A DNA stretch of 64,000 nt from Rutpela maculata (taxonomy: Eukaryota; Arthropoda; Insecta; Coleoptera; Cerambycidae), in assembly GCA_936432065.2 (NCBI GenBank), contig OW386287.2:90811688-90875687 (forward strand), written 5' to 3'. Made by a program: the position numbers and the translations under genes. Every line of letters starts with the position of its first letter. Position 1 is the stretch's first letter. Under the pieces are notes generated by a model. The model was not told the DNA's origin. It did no database searches and saw only the letters and a list, made by a program, of their open reading frames with translations. Below are positions 53,935 to 64,000 of this stretch, in pieces.

Positions 53935-54475
53935 AGGGTAAAACAAGCTAAAATCATACTTTTCGCCTGTTGATAGAACTTTTTATATAATTATTACACA
54001 TTTCTATAGGATACTCTTCGCAGTTTTTTTGTAAATAATGTTAGTTTTTAGTCATCCTAAATTTTTTGTGAAAAAAATTATATGAAAAAAAAAAAATACT
54101 CAACCTGTGCGGGAATCGAACACGGGACCTTTGGATTGCAACGCAAAACTTTGGCCGCTGCGCCACCACATATTGCTACGAAAATTGGTTGTCTATGATA
54201 TATATATCTTTCAACAATCATACATATTTCAACTCCTATTTCTATGAAATATATTAGTAAAACCATAAACAAAAAAAAATATATTATGGAAACAATATTT
54301 CGCAAGATTTTCATTTTAGTACAAGCGACGGACAGACGGACATTTTGAAAGTTCAGAATTCGTTCACTAACACAATGATATGAAAATTTTTTCTCTACGA
54401 GTGATATTTACGATTTTAGAAATGTGCCGATCAAATACAATATACTCTTCGTTTTTGCGAAGAGTATAATAAGGT
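53935..54475. mobile_element. Helentron-like family B, longer copy
   Basis: Runs from AAAATCATACTTTTCGCC to the terminal hairpin ATACTCTTCG-TTTTT-GCGAAGAGTAT near 54446-54470. It contains GGACAGACGGAC (GTCY complement) near 54330 and a tRNA-like segment on the minus strand. The last 160 bases recur at 60810-60965. ATACTYTTCGC at both ends plus a hairpin at one end suits a Helentron-associated element. Confidence 0.55.
54100..54180 (-). repeat. tRNA-derived SINE-like segment
   Basis: Minus strand: GTGGTGGCGCAGCGGCCAAA (A-box context), GCAATCCAAAGG, then GTCCCGTGTTCGATTCCCGC (B box with TTCGATTCC). Close to a tRNA, but no complete acceptor stem is evident and a second diverged copy lies at about 53530-53575, so it is a repeat rather than a functional tRNA. 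Confidence 0.6.
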
Positions 54476-54832
54476 TGTGGTTTAAGAAGTTATGATTTCG
54501 ATGAATTTTCGGCCTAGAGGGGATTTGGGGGAGAAACAAAAAGGAAACAAAAAGAACAAAAAGGACAAAAATAACAAATTGTACAAACATAAAAAAGAGG
54601 AGACAGGGGTTAAAGATGTAAAGTCGGTGAAAGATAAAGGATAGGGTAGAGCGTTGAGTGAAAATTATAGGACCCTTCAATCATCTTCAACGTTGAGTGA
54701 AAAGTTCTTAAAGAGGCGCAACCGTGTGCTGAAAGTCGTAGCCATTGCGAGGTCCGATATCAGTACGGCGCCACCGGCATTGTGGTCTGATATCTCACTC
54801 AGTTGCACAAACATCGGTTGATGGCACTCGTA
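54476..54832. other. Unassigned flank
   Basis: Includes an A-rich purine stretch (about 54530-54620) and a more mixed region near 54700-54800. No feature recognised. Confidence 0.35.
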
Positions 54833-55041
54833 GGGCGTTTTTTACTGGCCGACACGATACCAACAATGTCGTACCGATACTGAAGAATAGCATATAATAA
54901 CACGGCGCCGACAAAACGGTATCGTATCGGCAAGTGAAAAAGAGTTTCCATATAATTTTATACGTTTGTGCTGCCCCAATATCGTTGTATCGGTGCCGTT
55001 GACGACCAATCGGTATCGTGTCGGCCAGTGAAAAAGCGCCC
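54833..55041. mobile_element. 209-bp MITE with 3-bp duplication
   Basis: GGGCGTTTTTTACTGGCCGA at the left pairs with CGGCCAGTGAAAAAGCGCCC at the right; the pairing extends through CACGATACC. GTA flanks both sides (54830-54832, 55042-55044). The interior is rich in CGATAC / GTATCG words. Superfamily not certain. Confidence 0.7.
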
Positions 55042-55084
55042 GTATGGTTCACGACGCGTGTTGTATAGTTACTAGAATTAGTCC

Positions 55085-56850
55085 CATGAGATTAACCAGA
55101 AAAAGACAAAAAACCCAAAAGTTCTGCGACCGGACCGCAAGACATTAACCCCCCTCATTTTCGAGTGCTGAGAACACGATGATGACAATATTTTCCGACT
55201 CACCGTCCAACTACTACCCCCAAATCGAAAAAACCACCCCCGTTTCCGATTTTTCGGCGCTAGGCTCGCAAGGGCTTGTCAGATCGGGTTTTTCTTGGTC
55301 AATTTGAATAAAATAAGTAAATAGTGAACACAGGTGACCTAACTCACCCCCAGGGGTTGAAACTACCCCAATACCAAAATGCCACGAAAATAACGAAAAT
55401 CAGCTGAAAACCGGTATACCCCCGTTTTCGAAGGCGAAGAATACGATGGTGATAATATTTCCCGACCTACTCTTCACCCACTACCCGTAAACCTGAAAAC
55501 TACTCCCCTTTCCGATTTTCCGGTGCTAGGCTTGCGAGGGCTTGTCGGATTGGGTTTTTTTTTTTTTGGTAAATTCGAATAAAATAGGTAAATATTGGCT
55601 ACAGGTGACCTAACCCACCCACAGGGGTTGAAACTACCCCCACCCCCAATAACGAAGTGCCACGGAAACAACGAAAATCAGCTGAAAATCGGTACACCTC
55701 CATTTTCGAGGGCGAGGAATACGATGGTGATAATATTTCCCGACCTACTCTTCACCCACTACCCCTAAACCTGAAAACTACCCCCTTTTTCGATTTTCCG
55801 GTGCTAGGCTTGCGAGTGCTTGTCGGATCGGATTATTTTGTCAATTTGAATAAAATAGGTAAATATTGACCACAGGTGACCAAACCCACCCCAGGGGTTG
55901 AAACTACCTCCACCCCCAATAACTAAGTGCCACGAAAACAACGAAAATTAGCTTGAAAGCGGTATGCTTCCGTTTTCGAGGGCAAAGAACACGATGGTGA
56001 CAATAATATTTCCCGACATATCCTTCACCTACTACCTCTATTTTTTTTTGTGAACACGATAACTCTGGAACCGTTTAAAATATTGAGTAGAAATAAGAGA
56101 AGCTAACGTCTCCAAAAATTGCATTAGACACCACCTTACCAACCCCACCCCATTGTTAAAGGGGGTGAGAAAAAAAAAATTGTGATTTAGTGCGTGTACA
56201 AGAACCAAAGGCCTCAACAATTTTTTTTACTTCTCGCTAGCCTAGCACCAGGAAATCGATTCTCAAGAAAGGTAGATCGGGAAATATTATCACTATCGTA
56301 TTCCTCGCCCTCGAAAACGCTTTTCAGCTGATTTTCGTTGTTTCCGTGGCACTTCGTTATTGGAGGTGGGGGTAGTTTCAACCCTTGGGAGTGGGTTAGG
56401 TCACCTGTGGTCAATATTTAGCTATTTTATTCGAATTGACTAAAAAAAAAAATAAAAAAATAAAATAAATAAATCCGATACGACAAGCCCTCGCAAGTCT
56501 AGCACTGGAAAATCGGAAAAGGGGTAGTTTTCAAGTTTAGGTGAAGGATAGGTCGTGAAACATTATCACCATCACCATTGTATTCCTCGCCCTCAAAAAC
56601 GGCGGTATACCGGTTTTCAGATGATTTTCTTTATTTTCGTGGCATTTTGGTACTGGGAGTGGGGGTAGTTTCAACCGGGTGAGTTAGGTCACTTGTGGTT
56701 AATATTTACTTATTTTATTCAAATTGACCAAGAAAAATCCGATCCGACAAGCTCTTGTAAGCCTAGCGTCGAAAAATCGAAAAAAGGAGGTGGTAGGTTG
56801 GAAAATATTGTCACCATCGTGTTCCCCGCCCTCGAAAACGGGGGATTAAC
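55085..56850. repeat. Foldback array of 271-bp units
   Basis: Direct units have CAGGTGACCTAA at about 55332, 55603 and 55874 (period 271). Each holds GGGGTTGAAACTACCCC, GTTTTCGAGGGCGA, AATATTTCCCGAC and GCTAGGCTTGCGAGGGCTTG. From 56236 the units continue inverted to about 56850 (TTAGGTCACCTGTGG near 56395, a diverged form near 56684). The turn-round is occupied by a truncated family A copy. Short frames at 55474-55869 and 56214-56414 are unit readings. Confidence 0.85.
56041..56235 (+). mobile_element. Helentron-like repeat family A fragment, copy 9
   Basis: Contains AACTCTGGAACCGTTTAAAA, AAGAGAAGCTAACGTCTC, CCACCCCATTGTTAAAGGGG and TTGTGATTTAGTG. Both ends of the element are missing. It lies exactly at the junction between direct and inverted satellite units. 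Confidence 0.7.
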
Positions 56851-57212
56851 AATATATTTTTAAATTTGCCAGCTGCAATATATTTTTAAATTTAATCTAA
56901 AAACGGTAATGATTCTTACAGAAACATGTAATGCATACCTAGCAAATAAAAAACAATTTTGAATCAAACACATACCTTCCTGTTCTGTTTAGTATGTGTG
57001 GCGTGTTTATTATGTTTATTTTCATAACAATTAAATATAAAAAAAAAACCAATGAGCTGTTGGCAACATAAAACATTTTTTCCCAGTAAAATAAACCATT
57101 TTTATATAATATTAAATCATACATAACAAAGCAAGTTAAGGATTAACGGCATAAAACTGCCATGTACCGTGTGCATCACAAACGCGTATAACGCGATAAA
57201 GTGAATTTTATT
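56851..57212. other. Unassigned AT-rich stretch
   Basis: Starts with a direct repeat of AATATATTTTTAAATTT (two copies near 56850-56900). The minus frame 56939-57124 has no motif. Confidence 0.4.
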
Positions 57213-57854
57213 ACCTCCACCTCCAGTGAAAGTATAGTAACGGCCAAATTTTTTAAAAAAAATTCTATTGTTCAAATAGGCTTAGAATGTCATGAAACGT
57301 CGAGATTTTAAGTTTGAGCAAAAAAAAAAATGTCTGTCGGTCTGTCTGTCCGTAACTTTTTTTTTGTGAGTACGGTCACTCTGAAACTGTTAAAAATATT
57401 GACTTGAAATTTGGTAAACGTATGTATTTTAACGAGATCTGGAACTAGATTATATTTTCACCTTATTCCGGGGGGTAAATTGGTATAAATGGTAAATAGG
57501 TTAATCAAGCAGGTAAGAGTCCATAAAATTGGTATTTAGTATACATAAGAGAAGCTAAGGCCTCAAAACATTACCCCCATTACCACCCCCACCCCACTAT
57601 TAAGGGGGGGGGGGGTGGAAAAAATAAAATTGTGAGTTAGTGTGTGTACAAAAATCAAAGGCCTCAACATTTTTTTTGCTTCATTCGCCCCCACTTCCGA
57701 TGTCGCATATTGTTTTATAGGTTTTTGGGGTAGGCGATTTCAAATATTATGTTATTAAAGTTCCATAAACAATAATTTTCACATAGTGGAGTGCAAATAT
57801 AGTTTCATTTTTTTTTCGTTGCGAGAGACATGTATAGAAAATGTGGATGTGGAA
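57213..57854 (+). mobile_element. Helentron-like repeat family A, copy 5
   Basis: Plus orientation, start ACCTCCACCTCCAGTGAAAG (hairpin eroded), TGTCTGTCGGTCTGTCTGTC microsatellite, polyC/G block near 57580-57620, end GGATGTGGAATTT without the CCTTGGGCAGCGG tail. Confidence 0.75.
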
Positions 57855-58024
57855 TTTTAAGGTTTATAAACAGGTTGCTAATTTGATACCAAGGATAGAT
57901 GAGGAGATGGCGACGTCGACGCGTCCTTGCGTGTGTGTCTAGCTTCTACGACTTCCAATTAGAATACCATGTACGGTGTTTATAGATCTTCTATTATTTT
58001 CTTTGTTCTTTAATAAGTGGGTCA

Positions 58025-58265
58025 CCTCGAGTAGTATATGGATACGCAGTGGATTTCCTCGAGTACTACGGATGCGCAGTGGCTTTCCTCGAGTACTATA
58101 GATGCGCAGTAGGTTACTCCAAGTAATATGGATGCGCAGTGGATTTCCTCGAATAAAATGGATGTGCAGTGGATTACCGCGAGTAGTATGGATGCGCATT
58201 GGGTGTCCTCGAATAACATGGATACGCAGTGGATTACCTCGAGCAGTATAGATGCGTTTCCTCAA
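58025..58265. repeat. Minisatellite, 30-bp unit, about 8 copies
   Basis: Units of the type CCTCGAGTAGTATGGATGCG + CAGTGGATTT repeat every 30 bases (first unit 32). Because 30 is a multiple of three, the minus strand reads as a decapeptide repeat (TRGNPLRIHI-like) over 108 codons, which explains the long open frame 57939-58265. I do not call it a gene. Confidence 0.85.
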
Positions 58266-58353
58266 AGAAAGTGCTTGAAGTAGATTGCTTCCACCGTGTA
58301 GTCCACGGCATATTATGATTTTTTATATTTTTGTCATGCCATTTTCTACATAT

Positions 58354-59045
58354 TACTCCCACTTCCAGTGTAAGTGTAGTAATGCAAAAAAAATTGAAAA
58401 TTTAATTGTTCAAATAGGCTTAGAATGTTATGGCATTCGGGATTTTAGGTTTCAGCAAAAAAATTGTCTATCGCGTCGGTCTGTGACGTTTTGTGCACAT
58501 GATTACTCTGGAACCGTTTAAGATATTGACTTTAAATTTCGCACCCCCATTTTTTTTAACGAGATCTGGAACTAGGTTATAGTTTGATCTTATTCCGTTA
58601 AAGCGTTTAGTGGTAGATTGGGATAGGAGGAGGTAAATAGGTGTATTAAGTAAGTGAGAGTCTATAAAATTGTTATTTAGTATATTATTACATAAAAGAA
58701 GTTAAGGTCTTAATCAGAATTTTTGTCATTAACTACCCCCATTACCACCCCCACGCGATTATTAAAGGGGGTGAAAAAAAAATTGTGATTTAGTGTGTGT
58801 ACAGGAATCAAAGGCCTCAAAAACGTTTCACTTCATCCATCCGCCTACCACCTCCTACCACCACCCCAACCCCCACTATCAATGTGGCATATCGTTTTCT
58901 GGGTTTTTCGGGTAGACGATTTTAAATAGAAAATTCCATGAATAATTATTTCCACGTGGTGGAGTGCAAATATAGTATTTTCGTTGTGAGAGACTTGGAT
59001 AGGAAATCTGGATGTGGAAGTAGTGATTCCTTGGGAAGTGGTTTT
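58354..59045 (+). mobile_element. Helentron-like repeat family A, copy 6
   Basis: Plus orientation; starts ACTCCCACTTCCAGTG and ends GATGTGGAAGTAGTGATTCC + TTGGGAAGTGG. The microsatellite is degraded. It faces copy 7 head to head with about 18 bases between. Confidence 0.75.
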
Positions 59046-59063
59046 CATTTTAAAATGTTAAAA

Positions 59064-59444
59064 CCGCTACCCAAGGAATCACTACTTCCACATCCTGATG
59101 TTCTCCAAGTCTCTCAGAACGAAAAAAATTTTGATATTATATTTGCACTCTACTATGTACTTTTACTTGCTTGATTTATCTATTTACCCCAATTTAACCC
59201 CAACCCTTCAATGGAGCAAAATCAAAATATAATATAGTTCCAGATCTCGTTAAAATACATTCGTGTACCAAACAAGTCAATATCTTAAACAGTTTCAGAG
59301 TAATCGTGCGCACAAAAAAAAATTACAGACCTTTTTTTGCTCAAAATTAAAATCTCGATGTTTCATGAAATTCTAAGCCTATTTGAACAATAAAAATTTT
59401 CAATCTCTTTTTGTCGTTGTTATACTTCCACTGGATGTAGAAGT
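59064..59444 (-). mobile_element. Helentron-like repeat family A, copy 7 (internally deleted)
   Basis: CCGCTACCCAAGGAATCACT to the hairpin CTTCCACTGGATGTAGAAG. The G-rich middle block is absent; the join is near 59155. The microsatellite is reduced. Confidence 0.75.
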
Positions 59445-60809
59445 AAAAGGCATATTATCATTTTATGATGAATTATTTTTAAGATATCACAAAATTATCC
59501 ATTTTTCTCCTTTCTTAACCATCTTCACCCTGGTATGGTACATTTTGAATGTTTTAGATGACCTTTTCCATTACTACTGCCGCAAAAATATTACTTATTG
59601 TTACAATTTTTTTTCGAGTTTACACCTTTACTTTCTTTAATTTTACTGAACTATAATAACCAATTTGTAAAAAAATATTTTCTTTTATCCTCTCTCAAAT
59701 ATATGCTACTGCAGTGATGGGTTCATTAAAAGTTATCTAGTTGGTTTTCTCTGTAATTGCATTTTAAAAGCGATTTTATTGTGAAAAAGAGAAAGAATTA
59801 GTAAGCATAAAAAGTTTAATTAACTTAATTTGAATATCTGCGGAAAGAGTGGTTAATTTTTTTATTAATTACAAGTAGGTATTATTTTTTCGAGAGCAAA
59901 GTTTTCGAGGCGATAAAGGATCGCACAGCACAAATGGTACAATTCTGAAATCGCTTGCATTTATTTTCTGGTACTAGCAAGAAAAATGTTTTGGTGCGAT
60001 TTTATTGAGTTCAATAGTAACAGTATTTGTGAATATTTTAAGACCTCCCAATTTGCTTACACGGTTATAAATAAAATAATGACATTTCGAAGAAGGTATT
60101 TTTGGACTGTTCACAGCTTACGCAGCAAGAACGGTAATAAGTATAACGAAAATGAACTTCGCCTTTTTTATAAAGCATCGAATTTTGTACAAAAAAGTCC
60201 CTGAGAGCATATTTTTATCCATTATAGCTCACAGGCTAAAGGCGCCCGCGCAAACTTCAAAATAACCGTTTTTCGCGCTGTTCTCCAAGCAGCCCGTTAA
60301 AGCAGTTAAATAAATATTAGGTGTCCAATGAGAATTTGTGGTCGATTTTTTTACTTATGAATTTCTGATTGCTGTACACGATGGCGTCCTTTATTTTTCT
60401 CAAATATGCATTTTTTAATGCAAAAAACATAAAAAAATCATAAATTTGGATTTTTCCGCCTGTAATCGATTGATTTTAAAAAATGCTCTTTTAATATGTC
60501 AGCGAAGAAATCGATTTAAAAAAAAAATATTTAAAAAGTGTTATAAACAGTTTATAAAAAATGCATTTCAGCAGTCGATGAGGCTTAAAGATACAAAAGC
60601 AAGCCCAATTTTCTTTCTTAAAAATATGTATTTATTGTTGACATATCATTTTGTTTTTATTTATCGCATATGAACAATTAATATTAGGTTCCGAAAAGTA
60701 TAGTTTTCAAAAACAATAGGGTTATTCCTCTAGCTAACACTAACTTACTTTCCAAATTTCAATACAATCGGATTTTTTTTTCTTAAGTTATCGTGATTAT
60801 AAGAAACGT
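59445..60809. other. Unassigned stretch
   Basis: Low-complexity AT with some protein-like frames (59383-59640, 59986-60204, 60446-60673), none with a motif. No repeat ends identified. Confidence 0.35.
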
Positions 60810-60965
60810 GGCGGGCGGACAGACGGACATTTTGAAAGTTGTTCAGAATTCGTTCACTAACACAATGATATGAAATTTTTTTCTCTACGAGCGATATTTA
60901 CGATTTTAGAAATGTGCCGATCAAATACAATATACTCTTCGTTTTTGCGAAGAGTATAATAACGA
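60810..60965 (+). mobile_element. Helentron-like family B, 3' end
   Basis: Almost identical to 54315-54475: GCGGACAGACGGACATTTTG, TCAGAATTCGTTCACTAACA, GTGCCGATCAAATACAATAT and the terminal hairpin ATACTCTTCG-TTTTT-GCGAAGAGTAT. Its upstream part differs from the other copy. Confidence 0.7.
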
Positions 60966-61702
60966 ATCACGGTGTTATTAAAAAGTTACGATATCACCAA
61001 TCACTAATAAGAATTAAATAACTTGGGCGTGTGCTATAATTTATTGTACAAAGTGTTCGAATCTCAAGGTTGGAGCAAATATATCAATGTATTCGGCTAT
61101 AAAAGTGACAATAATACCTGGTGTCTCATTATATATTTTCCCCTATTTTAATACATAATAACTTTTAAACAGATTGAAGTAAGAATATGAGGTTTCCACT
61201 AGACTGTTTTAAATGCTCGCAACTTTTTTTATGCCTCTCGATTTTTTTCGCAGTTCGTTTCCCTAAAACAAAATGGCGTCTTTTCAAATTGTTTTTGTCA
61301 AATTTTTTAAATGGAACGTTTAGTTTTTAAAATCGATTAGAAACTGACCGAAGAATTAATTTTAAATAAAAACCAACAAAATCATAAATTTTTGAATGAC
61401 ACATATTAACAATTTCAAATAATCTTTGACATAAATATCAAAGTTATTGTGTTTATATCGTAGTCGATATTTAATTTTTTGCGTAAAAATGGTATCTTCA
61501 TTCTTCAGATAAAGAAAAAAAATGTTTGCAAAAAAAATGAACCGCATTCAAAAAATATCGCTAAAAATTATTAACTAAAATGTTACCGTTGCACAGTGGG
61601 GCAACAAAGCTAAAAATGTGGCCAAAAATCAAAATATGTAATAGAGTTAACACGATCGCTCTTTTGAGCTACGTGTAGCCAACACCTTTACACATAATAA
61701 AA
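60966..61702. other. Unassigned stretch
   Basis: AT-rich, no motif in the minus frame 61362-61547. Nothing recognised. Confidence 0.35.
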
Positions 61703-62297
61703 CCGCTGCCCAAGGAATCACTACTTCCACATCCAGGTTTTTATCCAAGTCACTCACAACGAAAAAATTTTGTATGTGGAAATAATTGTTTAAGGAACTT
61801 TAATAATATAATATTTGAAATACTTTTCCCCAAAAACCCATAAAACGATACACCACATCGGTAGCGGGGTGGGGGTGGTGATAGGGGGTAGTAGTGGGGG
61901 TGGATGAAGTAAAAAATATTTTAAGGTTTCTGGTTCTTGTACACACACTAAATCACAATTTTCTTTCATCCCCTTTAAATAATGAGGTGGGGTGGTAATG
62001 GGGGTGGCTAATGCCAACATTTTTTTGAGACCTTAGATTCTCTTGTATACACTAAATACCAATTTTATGGATCCTTACCTGCTTGATTTACCTATTTACC
62101 CCAATTTACCCTCCAACACAAGATGAAAGTATAATCTAGTTCTAGTACAGATGTGTATCAAATTTCAAGTCAATATCTCATACGGTTCCAGAGTAAACGT
62201 GCGCACAAAAAAAGTTACAGACAGACCGACAGAATTTTTTTGAACAATAAAAATTTTAAAAAATTGTCGTTACTATACTTCCACTGGATGTGGAAGT
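61703..62297 (-). mobile_element. Helentron-like repeat family A, copy 8
   Basis: Well preserved: CCGCTGCCCAAGGAATCACT, GGTAGCGGGGTGGGGGTGGT block, GTATACACTAAATACC (empty hAT target), ACAGACAGACCGACAGA and the terminal hairpin CTTCCACTGGATGTGGAAG. Confidence 0.8.
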
Positions 62298-62952
62298 AAA
62301 ATTCAGGCTATTTAAAAATAGAGTTTATTATATATCTACACATTTCTTTTACTCCATGTGTTAAGTTAAAAAGTAGTGACTGCAGTGTCCGAAGGGATAT
62401 CCTGCCACTTTAGTATGTAGTACGTCCGTGAAATTCCCGTGGTTATCTCACGGGGGCGCCAAAAAGCGATCTCGCCCAGGTGCAAAATTTACCTTGAGCC
62501 GCCCCTGGGGCGCACATCCATTTAAAATGCGCCGCCGCAGCAAACAAACAAATATTTTCTTTCATTCGGAAATGAAAAAAATGATGAGCGGGGGAGAATA
62601 TCACAATTTTTTCTCTCTCAGCAATGAAAATTGATGAGCGGGAGGAATCACAAAATTTTGCATTCAGGGCGAGCCAAGACGAAAATTACAGGATCACGTG
62701 ATTTTTTTTTTAATGGACTGCTATGTATATCAGTACCTACTTTCTAAACTCTATTCATTCCTGTATTATTATTGACTATCTCCCAACCACTTGGATGTAA
62801 TGATTTTTTGTGTTGAAATAATTCCATCTGCAGATGCATATTGAAAAAATCACCAAAGTCACAATGATGGGTTTTAAGAAAAACTTATGTGAATACTAGT
62901 TACGAGACATCTATTTAATGTTTTTGAATCATTTTCACTTAATAAAAATGTA
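62298..62952. other. Unassigned stretch with a possible hAT end
   Basis: Near 62470-62510 the minus strand reads CAGGGGCGGCTCAAGGTAAA, which looks like a hAT terminal sequence, but no partner was found. The rest is unremarkable. Confidence 0.3.
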
Positions 62953-63922
62953 CAGGGTGGCCAAAAATTATTTTTCAATTAAGAACTTTTTAAATTGAAT
63001 TTTCTCAATTTTTTCAAATGGAACACCCTGTTATTTTTCGACGATGCGATGTAGAAATGAAAAACGAACATTTTTTGTAAGTACTTCCCTACGACTAATT
63101 TCAGCCATTTTCGTTTTATCGAACAATAAGCACAAAATTCAAGAATAACCTTAAAAAATAGAGGTTTCTTCAAAAAAATTATAATAAGTGGTCCAGATGT
63201 TGCCCATTTTGACTGATACACGTCTTTATGCAATTTTGAAATGTGGCCAGAACATGTAATAGGGCCACATTTCTTTGATGGTACATTGACTGGAGTTATT
63301 TATTTTCATTTTCTGGAAAACTATCTACCACAATTATTGGTGAATCTTCCTGAAAGGATTCGAAATAAGATGTGGTGCTCTACTACACTATATAAATGCA
63401 GTTAGAGACCACTTAAATAATATCTACCTACTTCAATGGATTGGAAGAAATTGATCCACTAAATGGCCTGTTAGATCCCCAGATCTTACAAAAATTGATT
63501 TCTTTTTGTGAGGATACGTGAAGGAAATTGTTTATAAAGACACACCAACAATAGTACAAAATATGAAAGAAAGGATAATAGCTGCTTTTAGATCTATCAC
63601 ACCAGCAATTTTAGGAACAGTAGAAATCTCATTTCAAAAGCACGTCAATCAAAATGGGCAACATGTAGAGCATTTATTATAATTTTTTCAAATGTATTAT
63701 TTGCAGAAACCTCTATTTTTTAAGTTTATTCTTGAATTTTGTACTTGTTGGTCAATAAAACGAAAATGATTGCAATTAGCCATAGGGAAGTACTTATGAA
63801 AAATGTTCGCTTTTTATTTCTACATCACATCGTCGAAAAATATACAGGGTGTTTCATTTGAAAAAATTGAGAAAATTCAATTCAAACAGTTCTGAATTGA
63901 AAAATAATTTCTGGCCACTCTA
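62953..63922 (+). mobile_element. Mariner-like transposon, decayed
   Basis: Long inverted ends (about 62953-63180 and 63700-63922) start CAGGGTGGCCAAAAATTATT and are flanked by TA. They include an inner ACAGGGTGTTTCATTTG / AAATGGAACACCCTGT motif and CGACGATGCGATGTAG. The middle holds a broken transposase. The minus frame 62979-63233 is an arm reading. Confidence 0.85.
63245..63682 (+). pseudogene. Mariner-like transposase C-terminal remnant
   Basis: First part: VIGPHFFDGTLTGVIYFHFL then LPERIRNKMW. After frameshifts comes WPVRSPDLTKIDFFL, an in-frame TGA where Trp is expected, then GYVKEIVYKDTPTIVQNM and RSITPAILGTVEISFQKHVN, stop TAA at 63680-63682. The SPDL.. block carries the last catalytic Asp of IS630/Tc1/mariner enzymes. 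The N-terminal HTH and first Asp are gone. Confidence 0.8.
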
Positions 63923-64000
63923 TACATTCTTAGGAAGTAAATATGGTTCAAAAACATTAATTAGATGCCTCGTAACTAGAATTCGCATAAGCTTTTCTTA
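63923..64000. other. Window end, nothing recognised
   Basis: Short flank past the mariner-like element. Confidence 0.3.

Noticed and set aside
54100..54180. Possible functional tRNA gene on the minus strand
   Set aside because: A and B boxes are present, but no convincing acceptor stem, and a diverged copy of the same context lies 600 bases away, so SINE-derived.
57939..58265. 108-codon minus-strand frame with TRGNPLRIH repeats
   Set aside because: Explained by a 30-bp minisatellite; no other support for a gene.
1..64000. CRISPR array, phage defence system or bacterial operon
   Set aside because: No regularly spaced short repeats with unique spacers, no prokaryotic gene packing; the window is eukaryotic.

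Overview
The window looks like a piece of an insect nuclear genome. It is AT-rich by eye, has short coding exons with GT-AG introns, and is packed with nested transposable elements. The mix of LINEs, hAT, mariner-like, PIF/Harbinger-like and Helentron-like repeats would suit a beetle or another TE-rich insect, but that placement is an inference. I see no bacterial operon, CRISPR array, rRNA or functional tRNA gene.

Two host genes can be assembled by joining exons with matching splice phase. On the plus strand, five exons between 3220 and 25145 encode the last 322 residues of a GAP1-type Ras GTPase-activating protein (RASA3 / Drosophila RasGAP1): the end of the RasGAP domain, a PH domain, a complete BTK-type zinc motif and the C-terminus. 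Its upstream exons lie before the window. On the minus strand, three exons between 52450 and 35836 encode a 558-residue homologue of Nessun dorma / SHCBP1, a centralspindlin partner in cytokinesis. The genes converge, with their stop codons about 10.7 kb apart.

Nearly everything else is mobile DNA. RasGAP1 introns hold a THAP-bearing TIR element (2426-2989), a dead hAT transposase broken by a MITE (4042-5620), a second THAP-bearing element (6715-8311), a kilobase-arm foldback interrupted by a LINE 3' fragment (8853-12660), a decayed two-ORF LINE (15547-19870), and a 2.26 kb hAT-type element (22190-24445) inside a Helentron-like repeat. The intergenic stretch holds a Helitron-like end, a hAT MITE with a perfect 8-bp duplication (26559-27928), a foldback array of about 134-bp units (28087-30658) with an AT-duplicating element inside, a GC-rich island and a decayed LINE with RNase H. 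The 13.7-kb first intron of nesd holds a young Jockey-like LINE with a 12-bp target-site duplication (38544-42218), a palindromic mariner-type MITE, a LINE RNase H fragment, an inverted-repeat element carrying a CXC-rich gene fragment, a deleted Harbinger and an uncharacterised TIR element. From 52.5 kb to the end I see only repeats, including a 271-bp-unit foldback array, a 30-bp minisatellite and a dead mariner-like transposase.

One family dominates: at least nine copies of a roughly 400-700 bp element that begins with a hairpin on ACTTCCAC/GTGGAAGT, carries a GTCY microsatellite and ends near CCGCTGCCCAAGG. Its anatomy suggests a Helentron-associated non-autonomous element. I found no convincing undescribed molecular system. 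The most unusual items are the foldback tandem arrays, the Helentron-like families and the captured gene fragments.
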